A stretch of 64,000 nt of DNA, taken from assembly GCA_017547885.1 (NCBI GenBank), contig JAFYOP010000005.1:18079-82078 (forward strand). Reading direction: 5' to 3'. The stretch is from Clostridia bacterium. Its GTDB lineage: Bacteria; Bacillota; Clostridia; Christensenellales; CAG-138. A model generated the notes under the pieces. It did no database searches and had not been told where the DNA came from. It saw only the letters and a program-made list of their open reading frames with translations. Below, piece by piece: positions 1 through 8,750 of this stretch (within the stretch, counting starts at the first letter, position 1; the number at the start of each line of letters is the position of its first letter). The position numbers and the translations under genes were made by a program.

Positions 1-52
1 ATCATTTTCATGGCAGACGATATGGATGTTATACATGCATATTCCTCCCCGA

Positions 53-1264
53 TCAATAATGCTCGGCTGCTAAAACAGAACCGTCCAGATCCAGATACTT
101 GACTGAAACAAGCTCACCTGAATCGCCGTATTGGAATTCCATGCCGTAATAGCCGTTTATGTCGCAGGCATGATAGTTGAATGTATCGCTTACAAACCAA
201 ATTTGCGCAATTTGTCCTGCGTCGTTATATAGCTGAAAAAGTCGGCAGCTGCCCTGTGCTTCTCCGTTTACCGTTTCGCTTGGAAATGTCATATCTTCGG
301 GCAGATAAAAGGGCTCACCGCTGTCGGTTGTTTTAGTCAGGTCTATAATATAGTGTTCAAGAGAAAAGTTTTTTACAAAGAGGATATTGTCTTTTTTGTC
401 CTTAAATACTACTTGTGATACTTGCGCATCACTTCCCCAGTAATTATTGTATTTAAACTCCATGCAATCCGATTCCAAAAGAAACATACCCGGCTTTTGA
501 ATTTCGGATGAGCCGGAAGAAACTCGCTCTATGCGTATGATACGGTTCAGATGGTATGTGCAGATATAATAATCATCCGCAAACAAGCGCGTGACAGCGT
601 TCAGCGGATCAACCGCTTCGGGCCAGTCGTAACTGAAGGCGATATCGCGGCAATATTTTGTGATGTCGTGTTTTTCTTTGTATAGCCAGTTAATATCGGT
701 GAATATGAAAACAATTAGAAAAACCCACAAAAACAGCTGCAGGAGCCAAAGGATATCTTTTCTTGAAGTATAGCGCCGAAGAAGCTGCGGACTGCAGCAG
801 CCCAGTGTCCTGGCCACGATTTCAAAACGTGCTTTTTTAAGTCGACCTGAAGTATATGAAACGCAGTTATCCAAAGACCCGTTTAGTCCTGCCAGCGTGC
901 CGAAAAAACCGTTTTGACAGGATCGCTTCATGCGGTTGTCTAAAAATACGGGAATGATGCAATCCGGACTGTGGCAATTCAGAAAAAAGTTGATTTCCTG
1001 CTCTACCCACGCGGAACAGGCACTGTTGGCGGTGCAGATCACAATAAGGTACTCAGACTGGGCCAAAGCTTCTTCTATCATTGGTGTCAGCGTTACGCCG
1101 GATAAGTCTGTTTCATCACGAAAGATAGGGAAAAGATTTCGCGGACAATTGCTTACCTGCTTTCGTATGATTGCAGGAATGGAAAAGCCTTCCAGCTTTT
1201 TATGAAATTTGCGTACTGCACTGATGTCATGATGGCAATAGCTGATAAATGCGTAATATCCCAT
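53..1264 (-). CDS. TIR-domain protein with a transmembrane helix
   Basis: The first ~130 residues read as a bacterial TIR (TIR_2) domain. FISYCHHD opens the domain at residues 6-13, FRDETDLS lies near residue 48, and a W86-x3-E90 pattern sits where the NADase glutamate of enzymatic TIR domains is expected. One strongly hydrophobic helix follows at about residues 171-189, then ~210 residues of unknown function. Bacterial TIR proteins are either NAD+-consuming defence effectors or scaffolds; which applies here is not shown. The gene is transcribed leftward alone and no recognisable partner lies within the window, although sequence upstream of base 1 is not seen. The TIR call is firm; the function of the C-terminal part is unknown. 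Confidence 0.85.
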   Translation of the reverse strand: MGYYAFISYCHHDISAVRKFHKKLEGFSIPAIIRKQVSNCPRNLFPIFRDETDLSGVTLTPMIEEALAQSEYLIVICTANSACSAWVEQEINFFLNCHSPDCIIPVFLDNRMKRSCQNGFFGTLAGLNGSLDNCVSYTSGRLKKARFEIVARTLGCCSPQLLRRYTSRKDILWLLQLFLWVFLIVFIFTDINWLYKEKHDITKYCRDIAFSYDWPEAVDPLNAVTRLFADDYYICTYHLNRIIRIERVSSGSSEIQKPGMFLLESDCMEFKYNNYWGSDAQVSQVVFKDKKDNILFVKNFSLEHYIIDLTKTTDSGEPFYLPEDMTFPSETVNGEAQGSCRLFQLYNDAGQIAQIWFVSDTFNYHACDINGYYGMEFQYGDSGELVSVKYLDLDGSVLAAEHY

Positions 1265-1327
1265 GAAACGGCTCCTGCGTATAAGGATTTGTGTGTTGGG
1301 GGATTATGGTTAAATTATAAGGAGGAA

Positions 1328-1417
1328 ATGCAGGCTTTTCAAGATGAAGCATATGACTTGCGGCATTGGTGTCAAAGCGCTTTAAATAAATCCACGGAAA
1401 AACGATCTTTAAAATAA
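1328..1417 (+). CDS. possible 29-residue small ORF
   Basis: An ATG at 1328 follows a good AAGGAGG site with proper spacing and opens a 29-residue reading frame rich in charged residues. It lies divergent to the TIR gene and is followed by an imperfect hairpin at 1436-1467. I recognise no family, and the case rests only on the ribosome binding site. It may be chance. Confidence 0.25.
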   Translation: MQAFQDEAYDLRHWCQSALNKSTEKRSLK

Positions 1418-1435
1418 CTTTTCTAATAATAAATA

Positions 1436-1467
1436 CACAGAGTACAGTATGAACTGCACCCTGTGTT
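1436..1467. terminator. imperfect hairpin, possible terminator
   Basis: ACACAG at 1436 pairs with CTGTGT at 1462, and inner GT/CAGT arms pair with ACTG/AC. The flanking U tract is weak in both directions, so termination is uncertain. Confidence 0.3.
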
Positions 1468-1474
1468 TGCATAA

Positions 1475-1600
1475 TTAGCTGACTTGGTTTTCAAACCTTT
1501 CAAGTACGTCCCGAAGGTCATGGGGAAGACGCTTTTTACATTCATATTCTGTTTTGAGCTCATCGCTTACTCCGTAGAACCCTTCAGCGATGCCTTCCGG
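1475..1600 (-). pseudogene. 3' remnant of an ADP-ribosylglycohydrolase gene (copy 1)
   Basis: On the minus strand this piece translates to a C-terminal tail containing GIAEGFYGVSDELK and ending LERFEN-x-VS before a stop. It closely matches the C-terminus of the intact ADP-ribosylglycohydrolase at 22580-23374 (SIAEGFYGVSDELK, VERFENRIR). Homology ends at about 1600, where an in-frame TAG occurs, and the rest of the gene is missing. It cannot encode a working enzyme. A second remnant lies at 15434-15547. Confidence 0.75.
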
Positions 1601-1624
1601 CTATAGCCAGCTTTTTGTATATAC

Positions 1625-2431
1625 TCATGCAGTTTTCTGCACTCCGTTTACGTCTATTATTGTATCCCCGCTGAGCCGCAGTTCGCTTACGGTGACGAAC
1701 TCATATCCTTGACTCTGTGCGGTTTCTATAAGCGTAGGCAGGTATTCCTTGATTTTAAATCCGTTATTGTGGCAGAGGATTATACAGCCGTCGTGGAGCT
1801 TTGGCAGAACAGTGTCCAGTATGGTCTGGGCGCTGCGCTCTTCCTTCCAGTCGATGGTGTCTATGTCCCATTGGTAGACTTCATAGCCCATATCCCGCAC
1901 GGTGGTGATTACCGTATCGTTGTATTCGCCGTAGGGCGCACGGAATGCGGTGGTGCGCTTTCCGGTGATGCGCTCTATCATGTCGTCAAACTTGTTCAGT
2001 TCTTTCTTTATCTCCGCCACAGACAGCTGATTCATGTGAGGGTGGGTGGCGGTATGATTGCCCAGCTCATGGCCTGCATCGTGTATTTGCTTTACTTCAT
2101 CAGGATATTTCTCTGCCCAAAAGCCGCACAGGAAAAACGTGGCTTTAACATTGTACTTTTCCAGTGTTTCCAGAATAAATGGGGTCTTGTCATCTTCCCA
2201 GGCAGCGTCGATAGTCAGCGCAATCTTCTTATCATTGCGGTCTACGCTGTAGATGGGCAGCTCCTTTTTTTGCCCGGCTAAGACCTCAAGCTCATATTGC
2301 TCGGCAGCCGGGGCGCTGGCGGCTGCCGCATCGGGAGCAAAGCTGAGCAGCAGAATAATTGCTACGACTATGGCGGCAAGGACAGTTACGGCGATTATGA
2401 GTGTGCGCTTACTGATCACCAATATACGCAA
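1625..2431 (-). CDS. polysaccharide deacetylase, PdaB-like, membrane-anchored
   Basis: A 268-residue protein with an uncleaved-type N-terminal hydrophobic helix at about residues 9-31, followed by a NodB-homology domain. Visible motifs are TIDAAWEDD (metal and base Asp pair), GNHTATH (the HxxxH metal site) and FRAPYGEYN (the RxPYGE motif), with WDIDTIDW near the end. Carbohydrate esterase 4 enzymes of this type remove N- or O-acetyl groups from peptidoglycan or related polymers outside the membrane. The TIDAAW form of motif 1 resembles the PdaB/YlxY group linked to sporulation in Firmicutes. The gene stands alone, read leftward, with a 375-bp gap upstream. The family is certain; the physiological polymer is inferred. 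Confidence 0.88.
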   Translation of the reverse strand: MRILVISKRTLIIAVTVLAAIVVAIILLLSFAPDAAAASAPAAEQYELEVLAGQKKELPIYSVDRNDKKIALTIDAAWEDDKTPFILETLEKYNVKATFFLCGFWAEKYPDEVKQIHDAGHELGNHTATHPHMNQLSVAEIKKELNKFDDMIERITGKRTTAFRAPYGEYNDTVITTVRDMGYEVYQWDIDTIDWKEERSAQTILDTVLPKLHDGCIILCHNNGFKIKEYLPTLIETAQSQGYEFVTVSELRLSGDTIIDVNGVQKTA

Positions 2432-2806
2432 AATTTGGACACCTCCGTTGAAGTTGGTATGCTAAATATATGCAGGGAAAGTCAATGTATTTCATAAAAT
2501 TTGCGATTGTGGAATTGTATGATGTGGTGATGGGCGGATGTTGTGCGATGAAGAGGAATCGGTAAAATCGGTGTGTAGAATATTAAACTCCCTGTGTTGC
2601 TTGAAACTGAGAGTTGTTTTTATTATACAATGTGGTATGGTGTGTATTGGGTTTACTGCTAAAATCTATTAATAGAACTAAAAAATTGCCATTCTAATAC
2701 TGTGATATATTTGCGCTTAGTTGAAAAATACTAAAAGAATTGCTATTCTAAAAATATAAAAGATAAAACTATAAATTTCTGTAGAATTCCACATGGATTT
2801 ACGGCT
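2432..2806. other. 375-bp divergent intergenic region
   Basis: This AT-rich gap lies between the leftward deacetylase and the rightward gene at 2807. Apart from the direct repeat listed separately, I see no gene, RNA or terminator. It marks the composition change into the AT-rich island that follows. Confidence 0.6.
2677..2751 (+). repeat. 54-bp-spaced direct repeat upstream of the 2807 gene
   Basis: ACTAAAAAATTGCCATTCTAA at 2677-2697 recurs at 2730-2751 with a single-base insertion and one T/C change. The pair lies 55-130 bp upstream of the start at 2807. It could be a regulator site pair or the trace of an insertion; nothing in the sequence decides between these. Confidence 0.5.
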
Positions 2807-3436
2807 ATGAAATATACTAAAGACTACTTTGAACGATATGCATTATTGAGTTTACAAGAATGTTATGATAACAAATTCTCTTTTCAAATTTTTAATAAAG
2901 GAGAATCACCTGATTGGTATTCTTTGGAGTTATCCATTGGATTGGAAGTTACTCGTGCCATGAGTAAATCTGAAGGGGAAGATGAATTTATAACTAATAA
3001 GTATTTTGGAAAAGGCTACGGAGGCAATCTTATTAAGAAAGCAGCTGCAAAGCGATTCCATAAAGACTTATTTAAAGTAATAGACAATGTTGCATATACT
3101 GTATGGTTTGGTGATTTTTCCAAGTATCATATTGAAGCTAAAGATGCCCTTGTCAAAAAAACGAAGAAGCTAAACGGCAACTATAATAAATTTGCAAACA
3201 ATTATCTTTATATTTTCATAAACACAGGAATGTTCGAAGCGGATGACATACAACGGATAATAGACATGGCTCAGGGGGAATTAGCGGATTGTGCGGTACA
3301 ATTCGACCAGATATTCTTTAATATTATGAATGCGATTTTTGTGTACTCGCCTACAGAACCTATTCAAAAAATATCTATTGAAGATAGCGTGTTAGCTATG
3401 CTGAAAAAAACGGCTGCCGATGATACAATCAGCTAA
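2807..3436 (+). CDS. uncharacterised nuclease-like protein (KGESPDWY family, paralogue 1)
   Basis: A 209-residue protein. Residues near 32-53 contain KGESPDWY followed by an IGLEVTRA strand; this PD...ExT arrangement recalls the core of PD-(D/E)xK nuclease folds, with Thr where Lys is usual. A second member of the same family is encoded at 53110-53790 and shares KGESPDWY, GIEVT and the later LNxNYxxF and FD pattern. The family is unknown to me, so a nuclease role is only a structural guess. The start has a weak ribosome binding site. It precedes the DUF4365-like gene by 48 bp and is probably co-transcribed with it. Confidence 0.65.
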   Translation: MKYTKDYFERYALLSLQECYDNKFSFQIFNKGESPDWYSLELSIGLEVTRAMSKSEGEDEFITNKYFGKGYGGNLIKKAAAKRFHKDLFKVIDNVAYTVWFGDFSKYHIEAKDALVKKTKKLNGNYNKFANNYLYIFINTGMFEADDIQRIIDMAQGELADCAVQFDQIFFNIMNAIFVYSPTEPIQKISIEDSVLAMLKKTAADDTIS

Positions 3437-3484
3437 TATTGTAAAATATAGTACTTAAACATAATTCAGAGGAGGCGAATTCCT

Positions 3485-5275
3485 GTGAAACGTATAGGCA
3501 TGGCTACACATTCGATATCTTCATTTAACGAAAGTGATGCCGTAAGAATACTATCGGACATTTTAGAATCAAAGCAAACTATAAAGACATTTTTTAAAGA
3601 GAATGACCGCACACCAAACTATGACGGTAGTTTTGAAATAATAGATTCGAACGGAGTACCCCAAAAGCAGTTTATCGTACAAATTAAAAAGGTAGAGAAT
3701 CTAACTGCGAATATAAAAGGAAAGAATAAGGGGAAATATGTCTACAGTCTTGATACTTCCTTTTTATATTATGTGAAGGCTAAAGTAACTGAAAGTCCGG
3801 CCGTTTATTTTGTTGTGGATGTAGTCAGCAAAACTGTGTTTTGGATTTATCTATCGGATGAACTTCTTATGAATTTGGAGTTTGAGGGATATTCAGAGAT
3901 ATCTTATCCATTTGTTGAAACAGATAAACTATCGGATATTGATGAGTTTACACGTATTCTCAAAGGGATATCGTCAAAAAGGAATGCGTTGTTTTTGAAT
4001 AAGACCCCTGCTGAAATAGCGGAAATGCAGGATGCTATAGACTATATCAACGGCTTAATGGACAATGATTTGGCCGTGATAAAAAAAGATATGTTTCCTA
4101 ATTTGTGGCGATTTGGCATTAGACATTCTCATACATCATCATTTAGTCTCACAGTAAGAGGCGAAACTCTTACGCCCGATAATACGGCTGCTTATGCGCT
4201 GTACCCACAAATTAAAGGTGTCGCTGATACAGGGATAAAAGAATATAGTTGGGATACATCTGGGCTTTTTAACCATTTTGATTTAGCTGGAAAAACAACA
4301 CCTATAGAGTATAGCAAACAAATTGTAAAAAAAATAATTAAGGCCTATTTTGAAAAAGGCCTTCCTATTGATTGCTTGCCGGATATTGTTTTGGTGGAGA
4401 GGGTATATCCATTTTCGGAAAAGCTTGCTAAAATATATGATTTTAATTACCGCGATGACAGAATTTGTGTAGATGATTTAATGAATGGATTTTTGTTGGT
4501 TGCGAAATACATTCAAAATGTGTTGCTGGGACAGCATGCAGAAGATTGCGAAAAGAGATTGAGAGAATCTTTACTTGAAGGGTGCAAACGCAATCGGCAT
4601 AATTTTTTTGATATGATTGAAATGTGTATTGCATATGATTGCAAAAACTCATTCAAAGCATTTTGCAAAAAATGTTCGGAGATTCCAAGGTTTTCGCCTG
4701 ATGTATTATTCCCAATTATCAGTACGGAGTATATTCGTGCACTCATGGCTATAATTGAATTACAAAGAAGAAAAGTCGACTATATCTTTAATGTTTGGGA
4801 TTATGACTATTGGGGTTTAATTAATCTAAGCGAACCTGATTTGGTAATGAAAGTTAACGAGATATGCGGAGACTGGTTTTCGAAACTGCCAGAATTATAT
4901 AATGCGGTCTTTACAAGGCTATTTGAGAAAGATCAGTATCGTTTCACCGGCAAATATGAATACAAAAACGAATATTGTGGGGATAGTAAATATGGCCCTC
5001 CGTTCAGTTCTATATTATGGAAGTATTCCGATAGTGATTTTACAATAACTTACAATCCGGAAATAAAAAATGAATTTATAGATGAAGCAAAAACAGCTGG
5101 GCTGAAACGCATAACGGAGGGGAATCTCTTTGATGAATTTTTGAGAAGAAAAACCCTATTCTATGATTCTTTGACTTGTTTACTTTACAACGGATTATGT
5201 GATGGCTTACAAATAAAACGAGAGAACCTCTCTATCAACGGATGGTATACGAGTCGAGGAATTAGCTTGTTTTAA
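3485..5275 (+). CDS. DUF4365-like protein with PD-(D/E)xK-type N-terminus
   Basis: A 596-residue protein starting at GTG behind a strong GAGGAGG site. The N-terminal ~165 residues resemble DUF4365: a charged helix, then NYDGSFEII and later FIVQIKKVE, which fits the D...(E/Q)xK core of PD-(D/E)xK nucleases. The following YFVVDVVSKTVFWIYLS segment is also typical of DUF4365 proteins. The remaining ~430 residues match nothing I recognise. DUF4365 proteins often sit in defence or mobile loci. The neighbouring nuclease-like gene and recombinase pair support an accessory island. Domain call moderate; activity inferred. Confidence 0.6.
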   Translation: MKRIGMATHSISSFNESDAVRILSDILESKQTIKTFFKENDRTPNYDGSFEIIDSNGVPQKQFIVQIKKVENLTANIKGKNKGKYVYSLDTSFLYYVKAKVTESPAVYFVVDVVSKTVFWIYLSDELLMNLEFEGYSEISYPFVETDKLSDIDEFTRILKGISSKRNALFLNKTPAEIAEMQDAIDYINGLMDNDLAVIKKDMFPNLWRFGIRHSHTSSFSLTVRGETLTPDNTAAYALYPQIKGVADTGIKEYSWDTSGLFNHFDLAGKTTPIEYSKQIVKKIIKAYFEKGLPIDCLPDIVLVERVYPFSEKLAKIYDFNYRDDRICVDDLMNGFLLVAKYIQNVLLGQHAEDCEKRLRESLLEGCKRNRHNFFDMIEMCIAYDCKNSFKAFCKKCSEIPRFSPDVLFPIISTEYIRALMAIIELQRRKVDYIFNVWDYDYWGLINLSEPDLVMKVNEICGDWFSKLPELYNAVFTRLFEKDQYRFTGKYEYKNEYCGDSKYGPPFSSILWKYSDSDFTITYNPEIKNEFIDEAKTAGLKRITEGNLFDEFLRRKTLFYDSLTCLLYNGLCDGLQIKRENLSINGWYTSRGISLF

Positions 5276-5285
5276 ACATTTGAAA

Positions 5286-5315
5286 CAAAAAGCGGGGAAC
5301 CATCACAGTTCCCCG
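5286..5315 (-). terminator. intrinsic terminator of the recombinase pair
   Basis: Read leftward, GGGGAAC and GTTCCCC pair around a 7-base loop and are followed by a U run (the A tract at 5286-5291). The stop codon of the upstream-lying recombinase is inside the hairpin loop. It may also end the rightward DUF4365 transcript. Confidence 0.8.
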
Positions 5316-6910
5316 TTGTCGTTATTCTTTGTTGCTTTGGAACGATAAGATGCAAGTATCATTGACCCCGATGAAAGTTTGATATATTCTCCGTTCTTCA
5401 ACGATACTTTAATGGTACAGCTGGCAGGATGACCGTGAACTTCTTTAATCGTTGTACCAGTGGATGAAGGTATATCATTGATGGTAATTTCATCAAGTGG
5501 TCCTGAGATAATGCTGCTATCTCGTAGAGTATACTTATGAAGCAGTAGGATGCCTTCGGCAGAAGAAAAACTACGATAGTGATCGGCTGTTGTATTTCCA
5601 GTCATCGAATTACAAAGCATATAAGTGTAGGCATCGGGGTCCTGCTCTTCCATACGACATGTTTCGACTAATTTATTACGGTATGTAGCATGGAGGATGG
5701 TTATGCCTGCGTCTACTTTGGGATTACTTTTACCTGCACTGGAGAGCGATGCGTGAGATACTCCTATAGCGGGCATCACGTTTCGGCAAAGGGCGGTCAG
5801 GTCTTTAGGAGTATAGCGAACATTGCCGTAACAATCAGCCATGATGGAACACTTGTTTAACTCTTCTCTGGTCATATTAGTTGAGTGAAGCAACCAATCA
5901 TAGTACTCGCGAAGAATTAACACTGCGTAAGGAAAGAGCGGTCGGGAAAAATCATGCGTCGAATGACTAGTGCTCTTATCAATGATTTGGATACAACCAA
6001 GTAATGGATCGTTCATATCGAAGAATATACGTTCCCACGTCGTGGCAAATACATCTTTAGACATCAGATATCCATAGAGAATAAGGCATACACCAATATA
6101 CAGCGGACTAGTCTTATTAGTTTCGATTAAACTACGCAATTTTAATTCCTGCGAAGTACTTAGAGAAATGGTATAATTTCTATTGGAGCTCTTTTTGTTA
6201 AGATTACTTGAGAGCGGCTGTGCCATTTTAAAGGGATTTTCTAGCTCCGGGGCTATGAGTTTGTAATCTTGACAATAGCACCAGAAGTCATTTGCCAAAT
6301 TTTCAGCTTTTCTTATTCTTTTATCAAAAGAGTCTCGAGCAGATTCAATAACCTGAGCAGAAATATCGGAAACATATTTTGTGGCAAAAAGCATAAAATA
6401 TTCCCGAAGCAAGCTGATGGCGGAATCCAAAGATCTTTGGCTGCCTTTCTTAATGAGCTTACATACCGTGACCCATTTACTCTGATGCGTAGCAAAGAGG
6501 AACGGAAGTGTGGTAGCAGTGGTTGACGCATGCTTATGGGAGGCGTTCATTATTGCATTTGCATGCTTGGCGTATAAAAACTCAACTTTTTTTATAATTT
6601 TTGCCTGTATATCGCTTTTCGGGGTTTTTACAGATTTAATATACAAATCACAGCTGCAGGCTTTTTCTTTATTATTAGCTTGTATCTCAGAGAGGATATA
6701 ACCGGTATTAGGATTTAAAATCTTTACAGATCCTCTTAACGCATATCCACTAACTGAAGCACTTTGGTTTATTGAAAACTTAAACTTTATGCCATTATAA
6801 TCACAAATACCTTTGCAGTGCTTGAGATCTTCGGAAATTGGATCGCGCTTTTCTTGATAAGTGGAGCTCTTATCATTCCACTTGCTTTGGGTCTTCTTTT
6901 TAGGTTTCAT
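5303..6910 (-). CDS. degenerate tyrosine recombinase B (carries the Tyr)
   Basis: A 535-residue protein whose last ~270 residues have the tyrosine recombinase layout. Box II reads LHATYRNKL, keeping His407 but with Tyr410 at the usual Arg position (Arg411 is next to it). NTTADHYRSF supplies a well-placed nucleophile, Tyr445. Box I (YGYLMSKD) has Met283 where the first catalytic Arg belongs. The start overlaps the end of recombinase A by 11 bases, so translation is coupled. Alone, this protein lacks key arginines. Its partner has the first Arg, Lys and second Arg but no Tyr, suggesting they work together. The family is fairly clear from spacing; activity is untested. Confidence 0.7.
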   Translation of the reverse strand: MKPKKKTQSKWNDKSSTYQEKRDPISEDLKHCKGICDYNGIKFKFSINQSASVSGYALRGSVKILNPNTGYILSEIQANNKEKACSCDLYIKSVKTPKSDIQAKIIKKVEFLYAKHANAIMNASHKHASTTATTLPFLFATHQSKWVTVCKLIKKGSQRSLDSAISLLREYFMLFATKYVSDISAQVIESARDSFDKRIRKAENLANDFWCYCQDYKLIAPELENPFKMAQPLSSNLNKKSSNRNYTISLSTSQELKLRSLIETNKTSPLYIGVCLILYGYLMSKDVFATTWERIFFDMNDPLLGCIQIIDKSTSHSTHDFSRPLFPYAVLILREYYDWLLHSTNMTREELNKCSIMADCYGNVRYTPKDLTALCRNVMPAIGVSHASLSSAGKSNPKVDAGITILHATYRNKLVETCRMEEQDPDAYTYMLCNSMTGNTTADHYRSFSSAEGILLLHKYTLRDSSIISGPLDEITINDIPSSTGTTIKEVHGHPASCTIKVSLKNGEYIKLSSGSMILASYRSKATKNNDNGEL

Positions 6911-8579
6911 CGATGATCTCCTTAACTAGTATTTCTGCCTTTTCGCGACAGCGAAGATATAAATCCATCTCATATGGGGGATGAATTACGGGAGCCGTAT
7001 TGACAAGGACATCAGGGTCACGTTTGCTAACTGCTAGGGTAGTGGCACTAGTTTCAATATTGATATTATCTTGCGTTTCTGCACATGTGGCGATGATAGT
7101 CAGATCAATGGTTTCGCCGGGGTTGCATTTTGCAGTGAAGCTGAAAGCAGTATGCTTAGGTGCTTGAGTGCGAGCAATACGTTTGGAGGTTAACTCTATG
7201 GGAGCAAATTCCGGATGATAAGACACTTCAGGCATAGCTACGAAGCGCTCCAGTGAGTCGCCGATAATCCTCAATTTGTCCAAGTTCATGCTGGAATCAT
7301 TTATTTTATATTTGGGATTCTCATGACCAAGCAGATAGTCGGCCAAGTCGCCCTGTATGCCGCAGATGTTGAAGAGCCGCGAACAAAAATCACGCCTTAA
7401 AATATATGCCCGTGCATCCTTAATTTTAACGCCGTTCGCATCATACATCGGCTGATATTCCATAGCGAGTTTAAGGGCTGGGGTTTCCACGAATCCACAT
7501 TTTTTCATAATCTTTTTTATAAAATCCGAAAGCATTTCGGACCTTGCGTATTTATAGGGATCATCTCTGGAGGCTACAATAGGCATGTTACTAATCGCAT
7601 CCACGGAAAATCCACAGGTCTTTAAGTAATCAATACGTGCCGCAAGAAGCTGAACAAAAGCGTAAGGGAGTACGATTGTGCGATATCCGGCATCAGATTT
7701 AGGAGGTTTATTGTATGCCTGAAAGCGAACGCGGTATGAGGCGAATCTGCCGTTATCATGAATTTGGATATCTCCTATGGTGGGGTATACAGCTTCTCCT
7801 GGGCGCAGACCCCCATAGTACATTAGTGCCATGCCAAGGATAAGGCCTCCTAAATGTGGGGGATATAAGTGCATGACGTATGCCAATATGATCCTAAGAG
7901 GCGGTGCAAGAGCCTTAACTTGCTCATAAGAAATAGATGATTCTGTAGGTGCGATTTCAAAAGAAATATGCGGTATGGTGCCGGGGGGAGAAAAGAAGAA
8001 AAGGTTGTCAAGCATGGTCCCGCAAGCACTCAGATACTTTGCGACGCTATTGGTGGCGGACTCAAGATTCTGATTTCCTCTTTTGCTAGTCATGGCACGG
8101 GCAATAAGAGTGGTTTCGATATCTTTGATATCGGTGTAGGTTATACTATGCCCGTATTGATCAAGCAGCGGTATCACACTTTTTACCAAGTAAGTATGCA
8201 TTTGCTGTGCAGTACTATGAGGCGAGTGACTCCATTCCCTGCCGATTTCCAATAAAGATTTGTCGGGAAAGTTGTGATACGCGTCTGCAAAAGGCGTGGA
8301 AGAGTTAGAAGTCTTAGGGGTAAACACTTTGTAGTATGCTTTAACCAAGCGGCCTACGAGGGCCGGTAACTGGGCTTCGGCGTCTTCATATGTATCGAAG
8401 TACTTTATCTCCTTATAGGCCACATTATCGATTTTTTCAAACCCCCCATGTTTAGAGCGCTCAACAAGGTATCCATGGATGTAATAGGAACCTGCATTTT
8501 TTCCACGTTTTGTCAGCGTAATGTGAGCCTGAACTTTAACGCCGGGAATGGTAGTGGTAAGAAGGATAGGTGCGGTCAT
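6900..8579 (-). CDS. degenerate tyrosine recombinase A (lacks the Tyr)
   Basis: A 559-residue protein with an N-terminal arm-type and SAM-like region and a C-terminal catalytic-type domain. Box I is YYGGLRPGE (Arg259), the beta-hairpin Lys lies in KPPKSDAGYR (Lys294), box II is YILRRDF (Arg395, with Tyr392 replacing His), and box III keeps Gly-His at 418-419. The position ten residues after that His, where TTxxxY would put the nucleophile, is Ser429. No other tyrosine fits. It is translated just before recombinase B on the same mRNA. Either it is a non-catalytic subunit or it completes an active site shared with B. Confidence 0.72.
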   Translation of the reverse strand: MTAPILLTTTIPGVKVQAHITLTKRGKNAGSYYIHGYLVERSKHGGFEKIDNVAYKEIKYFDTYEDAEAQLPALVGRLVKAYYKVFTPKTSNSSTPFADAYHNFPDKSLLEIGREWSHSPHSTAQQMHTYLVKSVIPLLDQYGHSITYTDIKDIETTLIARAMTSKRGNQNLESATNSVAKYLSACGTMLDNLFFFSPPGTIPHISFEIAPTESSISYEQVKALAPPLRIILAYVMHLYPPHLGGLILGMALMYYGGLRPGEAVYPTIGDIQIHDNGRFASYRVRFQAYNKPPKSDAGYRTIVLPYAFVQLLAARIDYLKTCGFSVDAISNMPIVASRDDPYKYARSEMLSDFIKKIMKKCGFVETPALKLAMEYQPMYDANGVKIKDARAYILRRDFCSRLFNICGIQGDLADYLLGHENPKYKINDSSMNLDKLRIIGDSLERFVAMPEVSYHPEFAPIELTSKRIARTQAPKHTAFSFTAKCNPGETIDLTIIATCAETQDNINIETSATTLAVSKRDPDVLVNTAPVIHPPYEMDLYLRCREKAEILVKEIIDET

Positions 8580-8592
8580 TAAGTGCCCCTTT

Positions 8593-8610
8593 CTATGAAT
8601 TTATACATAG
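8593..8610. promoter_or_regulatory. dyad upstream of the recombinase pair
   Basis: CTATG at 8593 and CATAG at 8606 form an inverted repeat just upstream of the recombinase A start codon, within the divergent region shared with the gene at 8751. It is a candidate operator with no other support. Confidence 0.3.
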
Positions 8611-8750
8611 GAAAATGGTAGCATAAATAAAAACAAGAGATGTTTTTTCTGAAAAAAACAAATTTGTAGTTGGTCGTGTTAAGATAGACCGTTGAAAACA
8701 GCGATAAGTCGCAAAGCTAAAAATCTATATTTCACATAGGAGGATACAAA

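Noticed and set aside
1202..1327. Plus-strand frame beginning inside the TIR gene
   Set aside because: It is antisense to the TIR N-terminus; only the final 29 codons have a ribosome site and are kept as a low-confidence small ORF.
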